A stretch of 44,945 bases of DNA, from IMG/VR virus record IMGVR_UViG_3300025133_000214, positions 1 through 44,945 of that record; one strand, given 5' to 3'. The notes beneath the pieces were generated by a model. That model was given only the letters and a program-made list of their open reading frames with translations, did not search any database and had not been told where the DNA came from. The stretch is from a virus. Position numbers and translations under genes: made by a program. The stretch's first letter is position 1. Each line of letters opens with the position of its first letter. Below are positions 1 through 6,367 of the stretch, in pieces.

Positions 1-7
1 GCGATTC

Positions 8-214
8 GTGTTGTGGCTGAAGTGCCGACTCGGCTGGCACGACTGGCAGAGGCACCGTGACGGGGGCTGGTGGTGCGCCGCTTGCCCGAAAGGCCGGGCG
101 GTCGGGGTGACTCCGTGCCCGTCGTGCTGGGGCCTCGGCGGGGAGAACTTCTGGGACATGGAGCGAGACCGCTGGTTCACCCGGCCGTGCTCACTCTGTG
201 GGGGTGGGCGATGA
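8..214 (+). CDS. Cys-rich zinc protein, DnaJ-like CxxCxGxG motifs (probable C-terminal part of the gene entering from the right end)
   Basis: Short frame with three CxxC pairs (CAAC, CPSC, CSLC); the last two sit in CxxCxGxG-like contexts (CPSCWGLGG and CSLCGGGR) as in the zinc domain of DnaJ. No J domain is present, so a chaperone role is not implied. The frame is open to the left edge and is in phase with the partial gene at 44647-44945, so on a circular molecule this is the C-terminal part of one protein of about 170 residues. If not, a GTG at 8 could start a 68-residue protein. Its stop overlaps the next ATG (ATGA). Likely zinc-binding; partner unknown. Confidence 0.6.
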   Translation: MLWLKCRLGWHDWQRHRDGGWWCAACPKGRAVGVTPCPSCWGLGGENFWDMERDRWFTRPCSLCGGGR

Positions 215-501
215 CCTCCCACTACGAGATCAGAGTCCACGCCGGCTCAAGGTCTTGCTCCGGCGAGGCCGAGGTCGCCGTCGATAGTGTCCGCACACGA
301 GGCGGACACTTGGTTAGGCAGTACGTCGTGACCACGAAGAGATCGTACGTCAAGTTCAACGCGAGGTTCGCTGGCGCAATTGCCCGCAAACTGAGCACAA
401 CCGGACCAGTCGCCTGCATTCGAGCAGGCGACTATGAGGTTCACATCAGCAACCCGAAGAGGGTTGCATTGGAGATACAGAATGCAGAAGTCCCTCGGTG
501 A
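211..501 (+). CDS. hypothetical protein, 96 aa
   Basis: I do not recognise this protein. The ATG at 211 overlaps the TGA of the upstream gene, giving translational coupling; an upstream in-frame start at 70 would lie wholly inside the upstream gene and is less likely. The product is basic and rich in Ser, Val and Arg, with no membrane segment. It overlaps the start of the next gene by 20 nt, in keeping with the compact operon. Confidence 0.6.
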   Translation: MTSHYEIRVHAGSRSCSGEAEVAVDSVRTRGGHLVRQYVVTTKRSYVKFNARFAGAIARKLSTTGPVACIRAGDYEVHISNPKRVALEIQNAEVPR

Positions 502-751
502 AAAGATCCTCCCCGAACTCGTCCTCGTCTTCGCTCACACGCACGGCGAAGAGATCCTCATGCGCGCCCTGGTCGAGAACTACACCATCGATCAGGCGGT
601 CGGCCACTACGTGAACAGTCTCGGCTGGTCCCGGCGCGGTCAGCTGTCGCAGGAGTTCCTCGCCGGCGTCGCGAAGGCGGTCAACGACGCGGCCCTGCGC
701 ATGGCGGAGAGCGAGAAGAAGACCGCGACCGCCTCGACGCCCCCGAAGTAG
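482..751 (+). CDS. hypothetical alpha-helical protein, 89 aa
   Basis: Not recognised. The start at 482 was chosen over 434 because a GGAG lies just upstream (about 470) and the extra N-terminal residues would fall inside the preceding gene. Most of the protein is predicted helical by eye and it ends in a charged, Thr/Pro-rich tail (EKKTATASTPPK). It lies immediately before the endolysin gene. Confidence 0.6.
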   Translation: MQKSLGEKILPELVLVFAHTHGEEILMRALVENYTIDQAVGHYVNSLGWSRRGQLSQEFLAGVAKAVNDAALRMAESEKKTATASTPPK

Positions 752-752
752 G

Positions 753-1373
753 ATGCCCGACCTCTACTTCCCGTACTGGCGCAACGTGCCGAACAATCAT
801 CATGACGGGTGCAAGCGTGACATGCTTACGCTCAAGGCCGGCGAGCTGTACTGTGTTCCGTGCGGGATTGTGATCCCGACCGAGATCTGGGTCGACGGCT
901 ACAACGCCGAGTCTGGAGCCAGCGACGACCCACCGTGGATCAAGTCCGCCCTGAGCATGAAGGGGATCAAGGAGATCGCGGGTGAGCAGGACAACCCCGA
1001 CATCGTGATGTTCCACCAGACGACCACCCTCAAGGCGACGGACGACGAGACGCCGTGGTGCGCCTCGTTCGTCAACTGGTGCTTCACGGTCAACGGCATC
1101 AGGGGGACCGACTCGGCGCATTCGAAGTCGTGGCTCAGCTGGGGGCGCAAGCTCGACACCCTGGAGGATTGGACCGTCGGCGACGTCGCGGTCTTCCAGC
1201 GGAGCGGGAACACCTCCTACCTCAGCGGCGGCGGCCACGTCGGGTTCATCGTCGGCATCGAAGGTGATCACGCGCTCGTCCTCGGCGGGAACCAGAGCAA
1301 CACGGTCAAGGTGTCGAAGTACCCGCTCGATTCCCTTCTGGAGATTGTGCGGTACGATGCTCCGCTGCCCTAG
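753..1373 (+). CDS. endolysin, TIGR02594-type NlpC/P60-CHAP-like cysteine peptidase
   Basis: Probable peptidoglycan hydrolase that releases progeny. Residues about 60-206 match the TIGR02594 pattern: PWCASFVNWC carries the nucleophile C103, GGGHVGFIVG the general base H162, and LGGNQSN the third polar residue N180; the intervening SWLSWG and GDVAVF motifs also fit. The first about 50 residues are extra and hold a possible zinc site (His16/17, C20, C34, C37), perhaps a small wall-binding or structural domain. Neighbours are tiny zinc-binding and membrane proteins. Family assignment is confident; the exact bond cleaved is not visible. Confidence 0.85.
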   Translation: MPDLYFPYWRNVPNNHHDGCKRDMLTLKAGELYCVPCGIVIPTEIWVDGYNAESGASDDPPWIKSALSMKGIKEIAGEQDNPDIVMFHQTTTLKATDDETPWCASFVNWCFTVNGIRGTDSAHSKSWLSWGRKLDTLEDWTVGDVAVFQRSGNTSYLSGGGHVGFIVGIEGDHALVLGGNQSNTVKVSKYPLDSLLEIVRYDAPLP

Positions 1374-1740
1374 CCCGCAATGCACTGGCGTGCTCAAGAA
1401 GGTCCACGACTCGCGGTCTGGGACCTACATGGGCAAGGGGGCGCAGAAGGAACTCGCGATCGTGCAAGCGATCATGGGACCGCAGGACGGGTACATCTAC
1501 CGACTGCGCGAATGCGACACGTGCGAGCGCAGGGCCGCGACGACCGAGATGGTCTTCGTCGTCGGCGGAGCGCTCCTGAAGGCTCCGCGCATCCCCAACC
1601 CACCCCTTCTGGACGCAAAGAGGGCAACGCAGCAGGGCTATACGGGTCAACCGTGTAGCCGGTGCCAGTCACTCAGGACCGTTCGGAGCGGGACGTGCGT
1701 GAATTGCCTCGACTGCCTTCACTCCGGGGAGTGTGGGTGA
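1357..1740 (+). CDS. NrdR-like zinc ribbon joined to a class II RNR-type C-terminal Cys tail
   Basis: 127 residues. The N-terminus resembles the NrdR zinc ribbon: RCPSPQC (C4, C9), a DSR motif at 18-20, then YIYRLRECDTCERRAATTE with C53 and C56, like the IRRRREC..CG.RFTT of NrdR. The NrdR ATP-cone is absent. The C-terminus (C100, C103, C114, C117, C120, C126, ending SGECG) resembles the Cys-rich tail of adenosylcobalamin-dependent ribonucleotide reductases. No reductase is encoded in the window. It may bind DNA or interfere with host nucleotide-reductase control, which is inference. The start at 1357 overlaps the endolysin by 17 nt. Confidence 0.6.
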   Translation: MLRCPSPQCTGVLKKVHDSRSGTYMGKGAQKELAIVQAIMGPQDGYIYRLRECDTCERRAATTEMVFVVGGALLKAPRIPNPPLLDAKRATQQGYTGQPCSRCQSLRTVRSGTCVNCLDCLHSGECG

Positions 1741-1934
1741 TGAACTTCATATACATCGCCGGTCCATACACCGGAGGCGATCAGGTCCTGAACGTGCGAG
1801 CAGCGATCGAAGCGGCCCAGCGTGTGGTCGAATGCGCAGACCGCGAGGCGCTTCGCGCCGCCGTGCTAAAGATCCCAGTGTTCAGTATGATGGAGTATGA
1901 GGAATGGACGACGAAGAACAAGTCTGGCGCCTGA
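1740..1934 (+). CDS. short nucleoside 2-deoxyribosyltransferase-like protein, apparently truncated
   Basis: The first 25 residues (MNFIYIAGPYTGGDQ, then NVRAAIEAAQ) match the N-terminal strand-loop-helix of DUF4406/nucleoside 2-deoxyribosyltransferase-like proteins. Members usually run to 100 residues or more and carry further catalytic Asp/Glu residues; this one has 64 and its second half does not resemble the family. It may be a remnant or a fusion with a short foreign tail. The ATG overlaps the upstream TGA. Confidence 0.5.
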   Translation: MNFIYIAGPYTGGDQVLNVRAAIEAAQRVVECADREALRAAVLKIPVFSMMEYEEWTTKNKSGA

Positions 1935-1996
1935 TGACCATCTTCGTGTGGCTGTGCCTCGTGGCAATCATGGTGTCGGACTGCCTCTTTCACTAG
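1904..1996 (+). CDS. single-span membrane micropeptide, 30 aa
   Basis: A short frame starting MDDEEQVWRLMT and followed by a hydrophobic run (IFVWLCLVAIMV) that would span a membrane once, ending DCLFH. A GGAG precedes the ATG by about 8 nt and the frame overlaps the end of the preceding gene by 31 nt. Its acidic N-terminus and position a few genes after the endolysin suggest a lysis-associated role such as pinholin or regulator, but nothing in the sequence proves this. Confidence 0.5.
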   Translation: MDDEEQVWRLMTIFVWLCLVAIMVSDCLFH

Positions 1997-2021
1997 TGGT
2001 TACGCACACTTAGAGGATCTC

Positions 2022-2050
2022 TTGACAGGCACGCATGGTGCCTGTACCAT
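2022..2050 (+). promoter_or_regulatory. leaderless sigma70-type promoter with overlapping dyad
   Basis: TTGACA (2022-2027), 17-bp spacer, TACCAT (2045-2050). The start site expected 7 nt downstream falls on the A of the ATG at 2057, so the mRNA should be leaderless. The spacer contains the inverted repeat AGGCAC-GCATG-GTGCCT, a candidate operator. Confidence 0.7.
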
Positions 2051-2056
2051 CTTCTC

Positions 2057-2425
2057 ATGCGTATCAGTGGCACGATCCCGAGCGGCGACTACCAGGTGGT
2101 CCCATTCCTCAAAGAATACGCGCTCGAAGCTGGAGATTTCGATCTCGCTACGATCCTGCTGGCCCTCTCGGGCAACGTCGCGAATTGCGAGTTCGCGCTC
2201 TACCTCGCGGAGAGCGGCAAGGCGGCTCTGACCAACGCAGAGCGAGCAGCTTCGGAGATCTTCATCGACACTGCGGTCGTGGCGGCCGCCGACCCTGATC
2301 CCGACCTCTACGTGAAGGCCGCAGAGCCGATCGTCATCCCGTCGAAGAGCGGGGAGAGCCTGTACATCTACCTGAGCACCGGCGACGCTGCGGTGAGCGG
2401 GTCCTTCCGACTGGCGATCAAATGA
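2057..2425 (+). CDS. hypothetical protein, possible virion or tail accessory, 122 aa
   Basis: Not recognised. The N-terminal half is helical and alanine-rich; the last 30 residues look like beta strands (ESLYIYLSTGDAAVSGSFRLAIK). There is no Shine-Dalgarno sequence before the ATG, which fits a leaderless mRNA from the promoter ending at 2050. It overlaps the next gene by ATGA and is probably co-expressed with the fibre-like protein. Confidence 0.55.
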   Translation: MRISGTIPSGDYQVVPFLKEYALEAGDFDLATILLALSGNVANCEFALYLAESGKAALTNAERAASEIFIDTAVVAAADPDPDLYVKAAEPIVIPSKSGESLYIYLSTGDAAVSGSFRLAIK

Positions 2426-3234
2426 CGCAACGACCCTCCAGTCTCGGCGGCGGCGGCGGCCTCTCCTCTCCTGTCGGGGTCGCCGACGGCGGAACCGGGC
2501 AGACCGACGCCCTTTCGGCAGGCAAAGCTCTCGGGCTCCACCAGGGCTGGCCGACCTTCCCGTACATGTACCCGGTCGACCTCTCTTCGGATGAGGCCGA
2601 TGCGATCGCGACGCCTCCGCCGGACCCGATCAACGGAGGGAATCTGGTCTGGGATCTCTCGGCAGGTCTCGACGCTGCTGCCGTAGCAGCCGGAGCGCTT
2701 GACGCAGACTTCGACGCAACCAGCACGAACTTCGCAGGAGGGCCCCGCCTGACCAGCACGATCGTCCCGGCGCCCGGAAAGGGGCGGGGCGTAGCAGCGT
2801 TCGTGAGCACGGCGGACCTGGACGCCAACACCGAGGCTGGCGGTGTCGTGATGGAGACCGGACCTGGCGTGAATGCCACGGGCCTCGTCGTCCGCTCTTC
2901 TGGTGGGGCGTGGCAGGTTCAGCTTCTGACCGACGGCGGCAGCGTTGCCACGGTCAACATCGTCGAAGCCGACGTGATCAGCGGTGTCTGGCTCATGCTC
3001 TGGCAGGAGTACCAGTCTGGCGCAGGGATCATCATCGGAGGGCGCTACGCTCTGGGCGGGTCCGCGGCCGTGTACCCGTCGCTTGCCGACTGGCGCAAGG
3101 TCCACACCGGCCCGAACGCAGACGCAGGCAACGCGACCGACGATCTCAACTGTGGAATCGTCGGCAAGACCGCGAACACTGACGACGCTCTCAACGTCAA
3201 GTACGGGGCGATCCTGGTGGGGTGGGTAGCCTAA
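2422..3234 (+). CDS. tail-fibre-like protein with GGTG repeat motif
   Basis: 270 residues. Near the N-terminus the segment VADGGTGQTDALSAGKALGL matches the GGTG-x-A-x-ALGL repeat common in phage tail fibres and spikes. The remainder is beta-rich and glycine/alanine-rich, with a stretch (about 130-250) that could be a concanavalin-like sandwich, though I see no diagnostic motif. Likely surface-exposed and involved in host recognition. It lies away from the leftward virion operon. The stop is followed by the next promoter region. Confidence 0.5.
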   Translation: MTQRPSSLGGGGGLSSPVGVADGGTGQTDALSAGKALGLHQGWPTFPYMYPVDLSSDEADAIATPPPDPINGGNLVWDLSAGLDAAAVAAGALDADFDATSTNFAGGPRLTSTIVPAPGKGRGVAAFVSTADLDANTEAGGVVMETGPGVNATGLVVRSSGGAWQVQLLTDGGSVATVNIVEADVISGVWLMLWQEYQSGAGIIIGGRYALGGSAAVYPSLADWRKVHTGPNADAGNATDDLNCGIVGKTANTDDALNVKYGAILVGWVA

Positions 3235-3267
3235 AACCTCAATGAAACCGGCCTCTTACGGCTCTGG

Positions 3268-3296
3268 TTGACACTTCGCGCCCCGCCCGCTACCCT
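3268..3296 (+). promoter_or_regulatory. sigma70-type promoter for the structured-leader transcript
   Basis: TTGACA (3268-3273), 17-bp spacer, TACCCT (3291-3296). The expected start site is about 3303, just before the first strand of the folded leader. Confidence 0.75.
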
Positions 3297-3302
3297 GTAG
3301 GT

Positions 3303-3401
3303 GAGTGAGTGTGGGCTCACGGGTCGTTGAACGAAACGATCGGGTTCGGCGTTGAGGTGTGGCTGCTCCCCGGCGCCGAACCCACCCACACTGGAGCAGT
3401 G
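3303..3401 (+). ncRNA. candidate riboswitch-like 5' leader: three-way junction with RBS-sequestering pseudoknot
   Basis: P1 pairs 3308-3315 with 3385-3392 (8 bp), P2 pairs 3324-3328 with 3335-3339 (5 bp), P3 pairs 3342-3351 with 3374-3383 (10 bp, no mismatch). The P3 loop has CTGCTCC at 3363-3369, perfectly complementary to GGAGCAG at 3393-3399, which contains the Shine-Dalgarno of the gene at 3402. GTGAG at 3301-3305 or 3305-3309 can pair with CTCAC at 3316-3320 as an alternative that disrupts P1. All pairs were read directly; the switching role is inferred. Confidence 0.6.
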
Positions 3402-3908
3402 ATGTCGTCAGACCTCATAGGAGAGCGCGTCGGGCCATACAGCCGATGCCTTGAGGTCGCGACTGACTCGAATCTCCACAAAGACTTCTCTGGCGGTCCC
3501 GCAAGGGCCGACTTCCCGAAGGCCCACGAAGGGCACTTCTACAAAATCCACTCTGTCAAGTTCGTAATCTGCGATGGTGCCGCGCTGCCGTACAACAGCT
3601 TTGGTGCCGTAGCTGCTCTGACGAATGGGGTAAGGTTCGTGTACCGGCTGGGAGCCGATCACGAAGAGGTGGACATTCCGAGCGGGGGCGCTCTGAAGGC
3701 TAACGAAGATTTCTTTGAAGACTTCGAGATTGAGTTCATCGACGACACTGCGATCTACATCATGTTCGCAGAGTGGACGCCGAAGCAGGCGTTCGACATG
3801 GATGCAGACGACCCCCATAGCTACATCGCGGTATACCTGAACGACGACTTGACGGGTCTGACAAAGTTCAGGATCACGGCGCAAGCCGATCTGTACAGGA
3901 AGACCTGA
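3402..3908 (+). CDS. hypothetical protein under the structured leader, 168 aa
   Basis: Not recognised; an acidic soluble protein, beta-rich near its C-terminus (FRITAQADLYRKT). The start at 3402 has a GGAG 5 nt upstream. A longer in-frame start (GTG 3309) would translate through the folded leader and has no ribosome-binding site. The next gene starts in a TGATG overlap. Since it heads a transcript with an apparently regulated leader, its dosage seems to matter. Confidence 0.6.
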   Translation: MSSDLIGERVGPYSRCLEVATDSNLHKDFSGGPARADFPKAHEGHFYKIHSVKFVICDGAALPYNSFGAVAALTNGVRFVYRLGADHEEVDIPSGGALKANEDFFEDFEIEFIDDTAIYIMFAEWTPKQAFDMDADDPHSYIAVYLNDDLTGLTKFRITAQADLYRKT

Positions 3909-4135
3909 TGTTGCCGACTCTGATCGAATGGTGGCCGGTCTTCAGCGCGGCGGTCCTAGTGGTTCTCGGAGCCATGAAGTGGGCCCACCAGATGCACACG
4001 ATCCAGATCGCTCAGCTGAGGCAGCTGGCAGTTCACAACAAGATTCTGCTGAAGCACAAGCACAAGGAGGACGGATCGGTCGACATCGATCCGGCTTCGC
4101 TTCACATCTCCGAAGAAGAACTCTTCTCCTACTAG
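3908..4135 (+). CDS. small membrane protein, possible holin or spanin-like, 75 aa
   Basis: One N-terminal hydrophobic span (about residues 8-24, WWPVFSAAVLVVLGAMKW) followed by a charged, soluble tail with a Lys/His cluster (LKHKHKED). An N-in/C-out or inner-membrane anchor is likely. Size and topology would suit a holin with one span or an i-spanin, but the endolysin lies elsewhere, so this is tentative. Confidence 0.5.
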   Translation: MLPTLIEWWPVFSAAVLVVLGAMKWAHQMHTIQIAQLRQLAVHNKILLKHKHKEDGSVDIDPASLHISEEELFSY

Positions 4136-4144
4136 GAGCGAACG

Positions 4145-4510
4145 ATGGCACGAACTCCCGCCCCCCGAACCCGCGCAGGACAGCGCAGCCGCCTCTTCCG
4201 GCGTTGCTGGGACGTCGCCCTGGTCGAAGGTCACAAGCTCATGGAGTCGTCAGACTTCAAGGAGGGCGACTGGACCGGCGGCCAGTTCCGGCAGCAGTTG
4301 AAGATGCGGCTGGACCGCATCTTTGAACTCCCGCCCATCGCCGAAGAGATCAGCGACATCGTGATCAGCGTCGTCGTCGACTCGGTCGCATGGCGCATCC
4401 GTGAGACGAACTCGAAGTGGGCGCTCGTCCGACGCGACTGGATCGTCTACGCGAAGGAGTGCGTGGCGTACTGCGAAGCCCAGCGCGATGAGCGCGGGAT
4501 GGAGCCCTAG
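4145..4510 (+). CDS. hypothetical basic protein, 121 aa
   Basis: Not recognised. AGGAG lies 5 nt before the ATG. The N-terminus is Arg-rich and likely disordered (MARTPAPRTRAGQRSRLFRR); the rest is helical with Trp residues. There are no metal or catalytic motifs. Confidence 0.55.
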   Translation: MARTPAPRTRAGQRSRLFRRCWDVALVEGHKLMESSDFKEGDWTGGQFRQQLKMRLDRIFELPPIAEEISDIVISVVVDSVAWRIRETNSKWALVRRDWIVYAKECVAYCEAQRDERGMEP

Positions 4511-4512
4511 CC

Positions 4513-5121
4513 ATGCCGGCGCCGTTCATCGAACTCGGAAACAACCACCGCATCGACTTCCAGAGCGGCGAGGCCCTCGACCAAGTCGTCGGCGACAAGG
4601 CGCTGCTTCCGGCGTCGTGCGAAGGAACTCGGGTGCAGATCCTGGCGACCGGGGCGAAGCGTCAGATCGACCTCGTGCCGTCCGGGATCAACTCGGAGTA
4701 CCTGCAACTCGAAGCCGGGAAGTTCCTGGGAGCCAGCATCGCGGACAGCAACGTCGACCCGGCGGGGATGTTCGCCCGGCAGAACACGTCCGGCAAGGAC
4801 CTCTGGATCGCCCGGCTCTGGGTGGTCGGAGGGACCGTGCCGGCCCTGGCGGCGACGGCGGACATCGGGACCAGCGCCAACCCCGTTCCGGTCGGCGGCT
4901 CCAACAACATCTTCGACGGCATCGACCTCCGCAACGGCGGCGTCGTTCGGGACTGGGACTCTGCCCTCGCGGCAGACCACCCGCTGGCAGGTCGACCGAG
5001 CCGGCTGTGGCTCCAGAACGAGTGGCTGTCCATGACGATGGCGACCGGTGACGTGACCGGGTTCGTCGGCAAGCTGATCGTTCAGGTTGTTGCCCTCAAC
5101 GACTTGAAGACGGTTTTCTAG
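4513..5121 (+). CDS. hypothetical beta-rich protein, possible virion component, 202 aa
   Basis: Not recognised. The start follows a GGAG at 4501. Composition (many Gly, Ala, Asn, Val and short hydrophobic strands) resembles phage decoration or fibre-associated proteins. The C-terminal GFVGKLIVQVVAL strand suggests a jelly-roll or sandwich edge. Location near the fibre-like gene gives weak support for a virion role. Confidence 0.5.
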   Translation: MPAPFIELGNNHRIDFQSGEALDQVVGDKALLPASCEGTRVQILATGAKRQIDLVPSGINSEYLQLEAGKFLGASIADSNVDPAGMFARQNTSGKDLWIARLWVVGGTVPALAATADIGTSANPVPVGGSNNIFDGIDLRNGGVVRDWDSALAADHPLAGRPSRLWLQNEWLSMTMATGDVTGFVGKLIVQVVALNDLKTVF

Positions 5122-5147
5122 AAGGATTCTAGGTACTTACAAGACAG

Positions 5148-5176
5148 TTGACAGGCGCCTCAGCCTATGAGACACT
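5148..5176 (+). promoter_or_regulatory. probable promoter for the replication module
   Basis: TTGACA (5148-5153), 17-bp spacer, GACACT (5171-5176), similar to the TACACT -10 elements elsewhere in this genome. A second TTGACA at 5178-5183 has no matching -10 and may be part of a control site. Confidence 0.45.
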
Positions 5177-5202
5177 GTTGACACTACCAGGAAAGAGAGG
5201 GG

Positions 5203-5574
5203 ATGAGCAGCCATTCGCCCCGAGGTTTTCTTCACGATCCGGATGGGAAGCGGTCCTTTGGCCGCGGAATGATCGCCTTCGCGGTCGTCATCATGTGCAT
5301 CGCAGCATACCTCAAGCACGAAGACCTGCTCGAAACCGCAACTCTTCTATTCACGACCTTTATGGGTTGGGAGGCGCGAAAGAGTTCCAATGAGCAGCCA
5401 AAAAACCGAGAAGCCACCGATCAGGTTCAGCGAGATCATGGAGTACATGTCTTGCCCGGAACTGGGACGTCGGTCGAGCGAGAGCAAGAGCCCCGGGAAC
5501 GTTCACACCGTCAACGGCATTACGATGGCGCTGATGGTGGAGACCTACCTGAGCGGTTCCGTCAAGAACCCTGA
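5203..5574 (+). CDS. holin-like membrane protein overlapping the downstream nuclease gene
   Basis: Strong ribosome-binding site (GAGAGGGG) before ATG 5203. Residues about 21-38 (RGMIAFAVVIMCIAAYLK) and 45-56 (ATLLFTTFMGWE) form two hydrophobic segments, the usual layout of small holins. From 5390 to 5574 it shares DNA with the nuclease gene in another frame; that half is Arg/Glu/His-rich and looks unconstrained, so the functional part is probably the first 65 residues. Confidence 0.5.
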   Translation: MSSHSPRGFLHDPDGKRSFGRGMIAFAVVIMCIAAYLKHEDLLETATLLFTTFMGWEARKSSNEQPKNREATDQVQRDHGVHVLPGTGTSVEREQEPRERSHRQRHYDGADGGDLPERFRQEP

Positions 5575-6367
5575 CCCTGAAGCGCACGCGAGCAACTGCC
5601 TTCAGGTAGCGATTACAGAAGAAGAGCAGCGATCCGGCAAGGTCTGGATGACCCCGCAGCAGGCGGGGATCATCATCGACCGCTGCGCGTCCGCCTTCTA
5701 CCACTTCATGCACTGGTGGCCGAAGCAGGGCCTTGAGGTCGTCGCCGTCGAGATCGAGGTGCGGTCGAATCACATCGTCGAACGAGGTGGGCGCCTGGAC
5801 ATGCTGGTCTACAGGCCCGCCGACGGCAAGTTCGGAATCCTCGACGGCAAGGGATACGGCATGGGCGGGAAGTCCGTGAACTCCCAGTCGATCACGCCGG
5901 ACCTCAACAAGGAGAACCAGTGCGGCTGGTACGGAGCAATCCTGGAGGCTGGCTGCACGGCGTTCAAGGGCGTCCCGAACCGAGAGCGCCGCACGCTCAC
6001 CTCCGAGTTGAAGAAGAAGTACGAGCACATCGAACTCAACTTCGAGATCGGCTTCTACGGACAGATCCTCTTCGGCCACTTGATCCCGTTCAAGGTCGGC
6101 GCGAAGAAGGGGACGCAGCGCGGACAGTGCCTGTTCACCGCAGAGTTCCACCAACACCTCGTGACGAACGCCAACCGGCTCGCCGACTGGTACCACGTCA
6201 TGAAGACCCTCGCACCATCCCCCTCCGTTCGCCGGTACGACACCGGTGGGCGATACACCTGTGACCGATGCAGGTTCGCAAAGGACTGTTGGCCCGACGC
6301 GAACACGCCCGCCCCGGTCGCAACCATCCCGGATTTCGTGAACGAGATCCTCAAGGAGCAGCCATGA
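5390..6367 (+). CDS. PD-(D/E)XK exonuclease with Cas4/RecB-type Fe-S cluster
   Basis: 325 residues. C22 in EYMSCPELGR plus the C-terminal triad TCDRCRFAKDC (about 290-302) form the one-plus-three Cys pattern of Fe-S nucleases (Cas4, AddB). The catalytic core is GRLDML (Asp about 134) and ILDGKG (Asp-Gly-Lys about 151-153), followed by a Gln/Tyr motif (NQCGWYG). Expected to be a DNA exonuclease in recombination or end processing. No Cas1/Cas2 is present, so it is not an adaptation module. The Cys at 22 and the conserved RFSEIMEY before it fix the start near 5390 despite overlap with the upstream gene. Confidence 0.75.
   Translation: MSSQKTEKPPIRFSEIMEYMSCPELGRRSSESKSPGNVHTVNGITMALMVETYLSGSVKNPDPEAHASNCLQVAITEEEQRSGKVWMTPQQAGIIIDRCASAFYHFMHWWPKQGLEVVAVEIEVRSNHIVERGGRLDMLVYRPADGKFGILDGKGYGMGGKSVNSQSITPDLNKENQCGWYGAILEAGCTAFKGVPNRERRTLTSELKKKYEHIELNFEIGFYGQILFGHLIPFKVGAKKGTQRGQCLFTAEFHQHLVTNANRLADWYHVMKTLAPSPSVRRYDTGGRYTCDRCRFAKDCWPDANTPAPVATIPDFVNEILKEQP

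Noticed and set aside
753-1373. Leftward 238-residue frame across the endolysin gene
   Set aside because: Antisense shadow; the + strand protein has a full catalytic motif set.
3309-3401. N-terminal extension of the 3402 gene from GTG 3309
   Set aside because: It would translate through the three-way junction and lacks a ribosome-binding site; ATG 3402 has GGAG at the right distance.
3303-3401. Hammerhead ribozyme
   Set aside because: A three-way junction with a GAAA-containing segment is present, but the CUGANGA core is missing.
5178-5206. Second promoter from TTGACA at 5178
   Set aside because: The -10 position reads GGATGA and overlaps the start codon; no acceptable hexamer at 16-18 bp.
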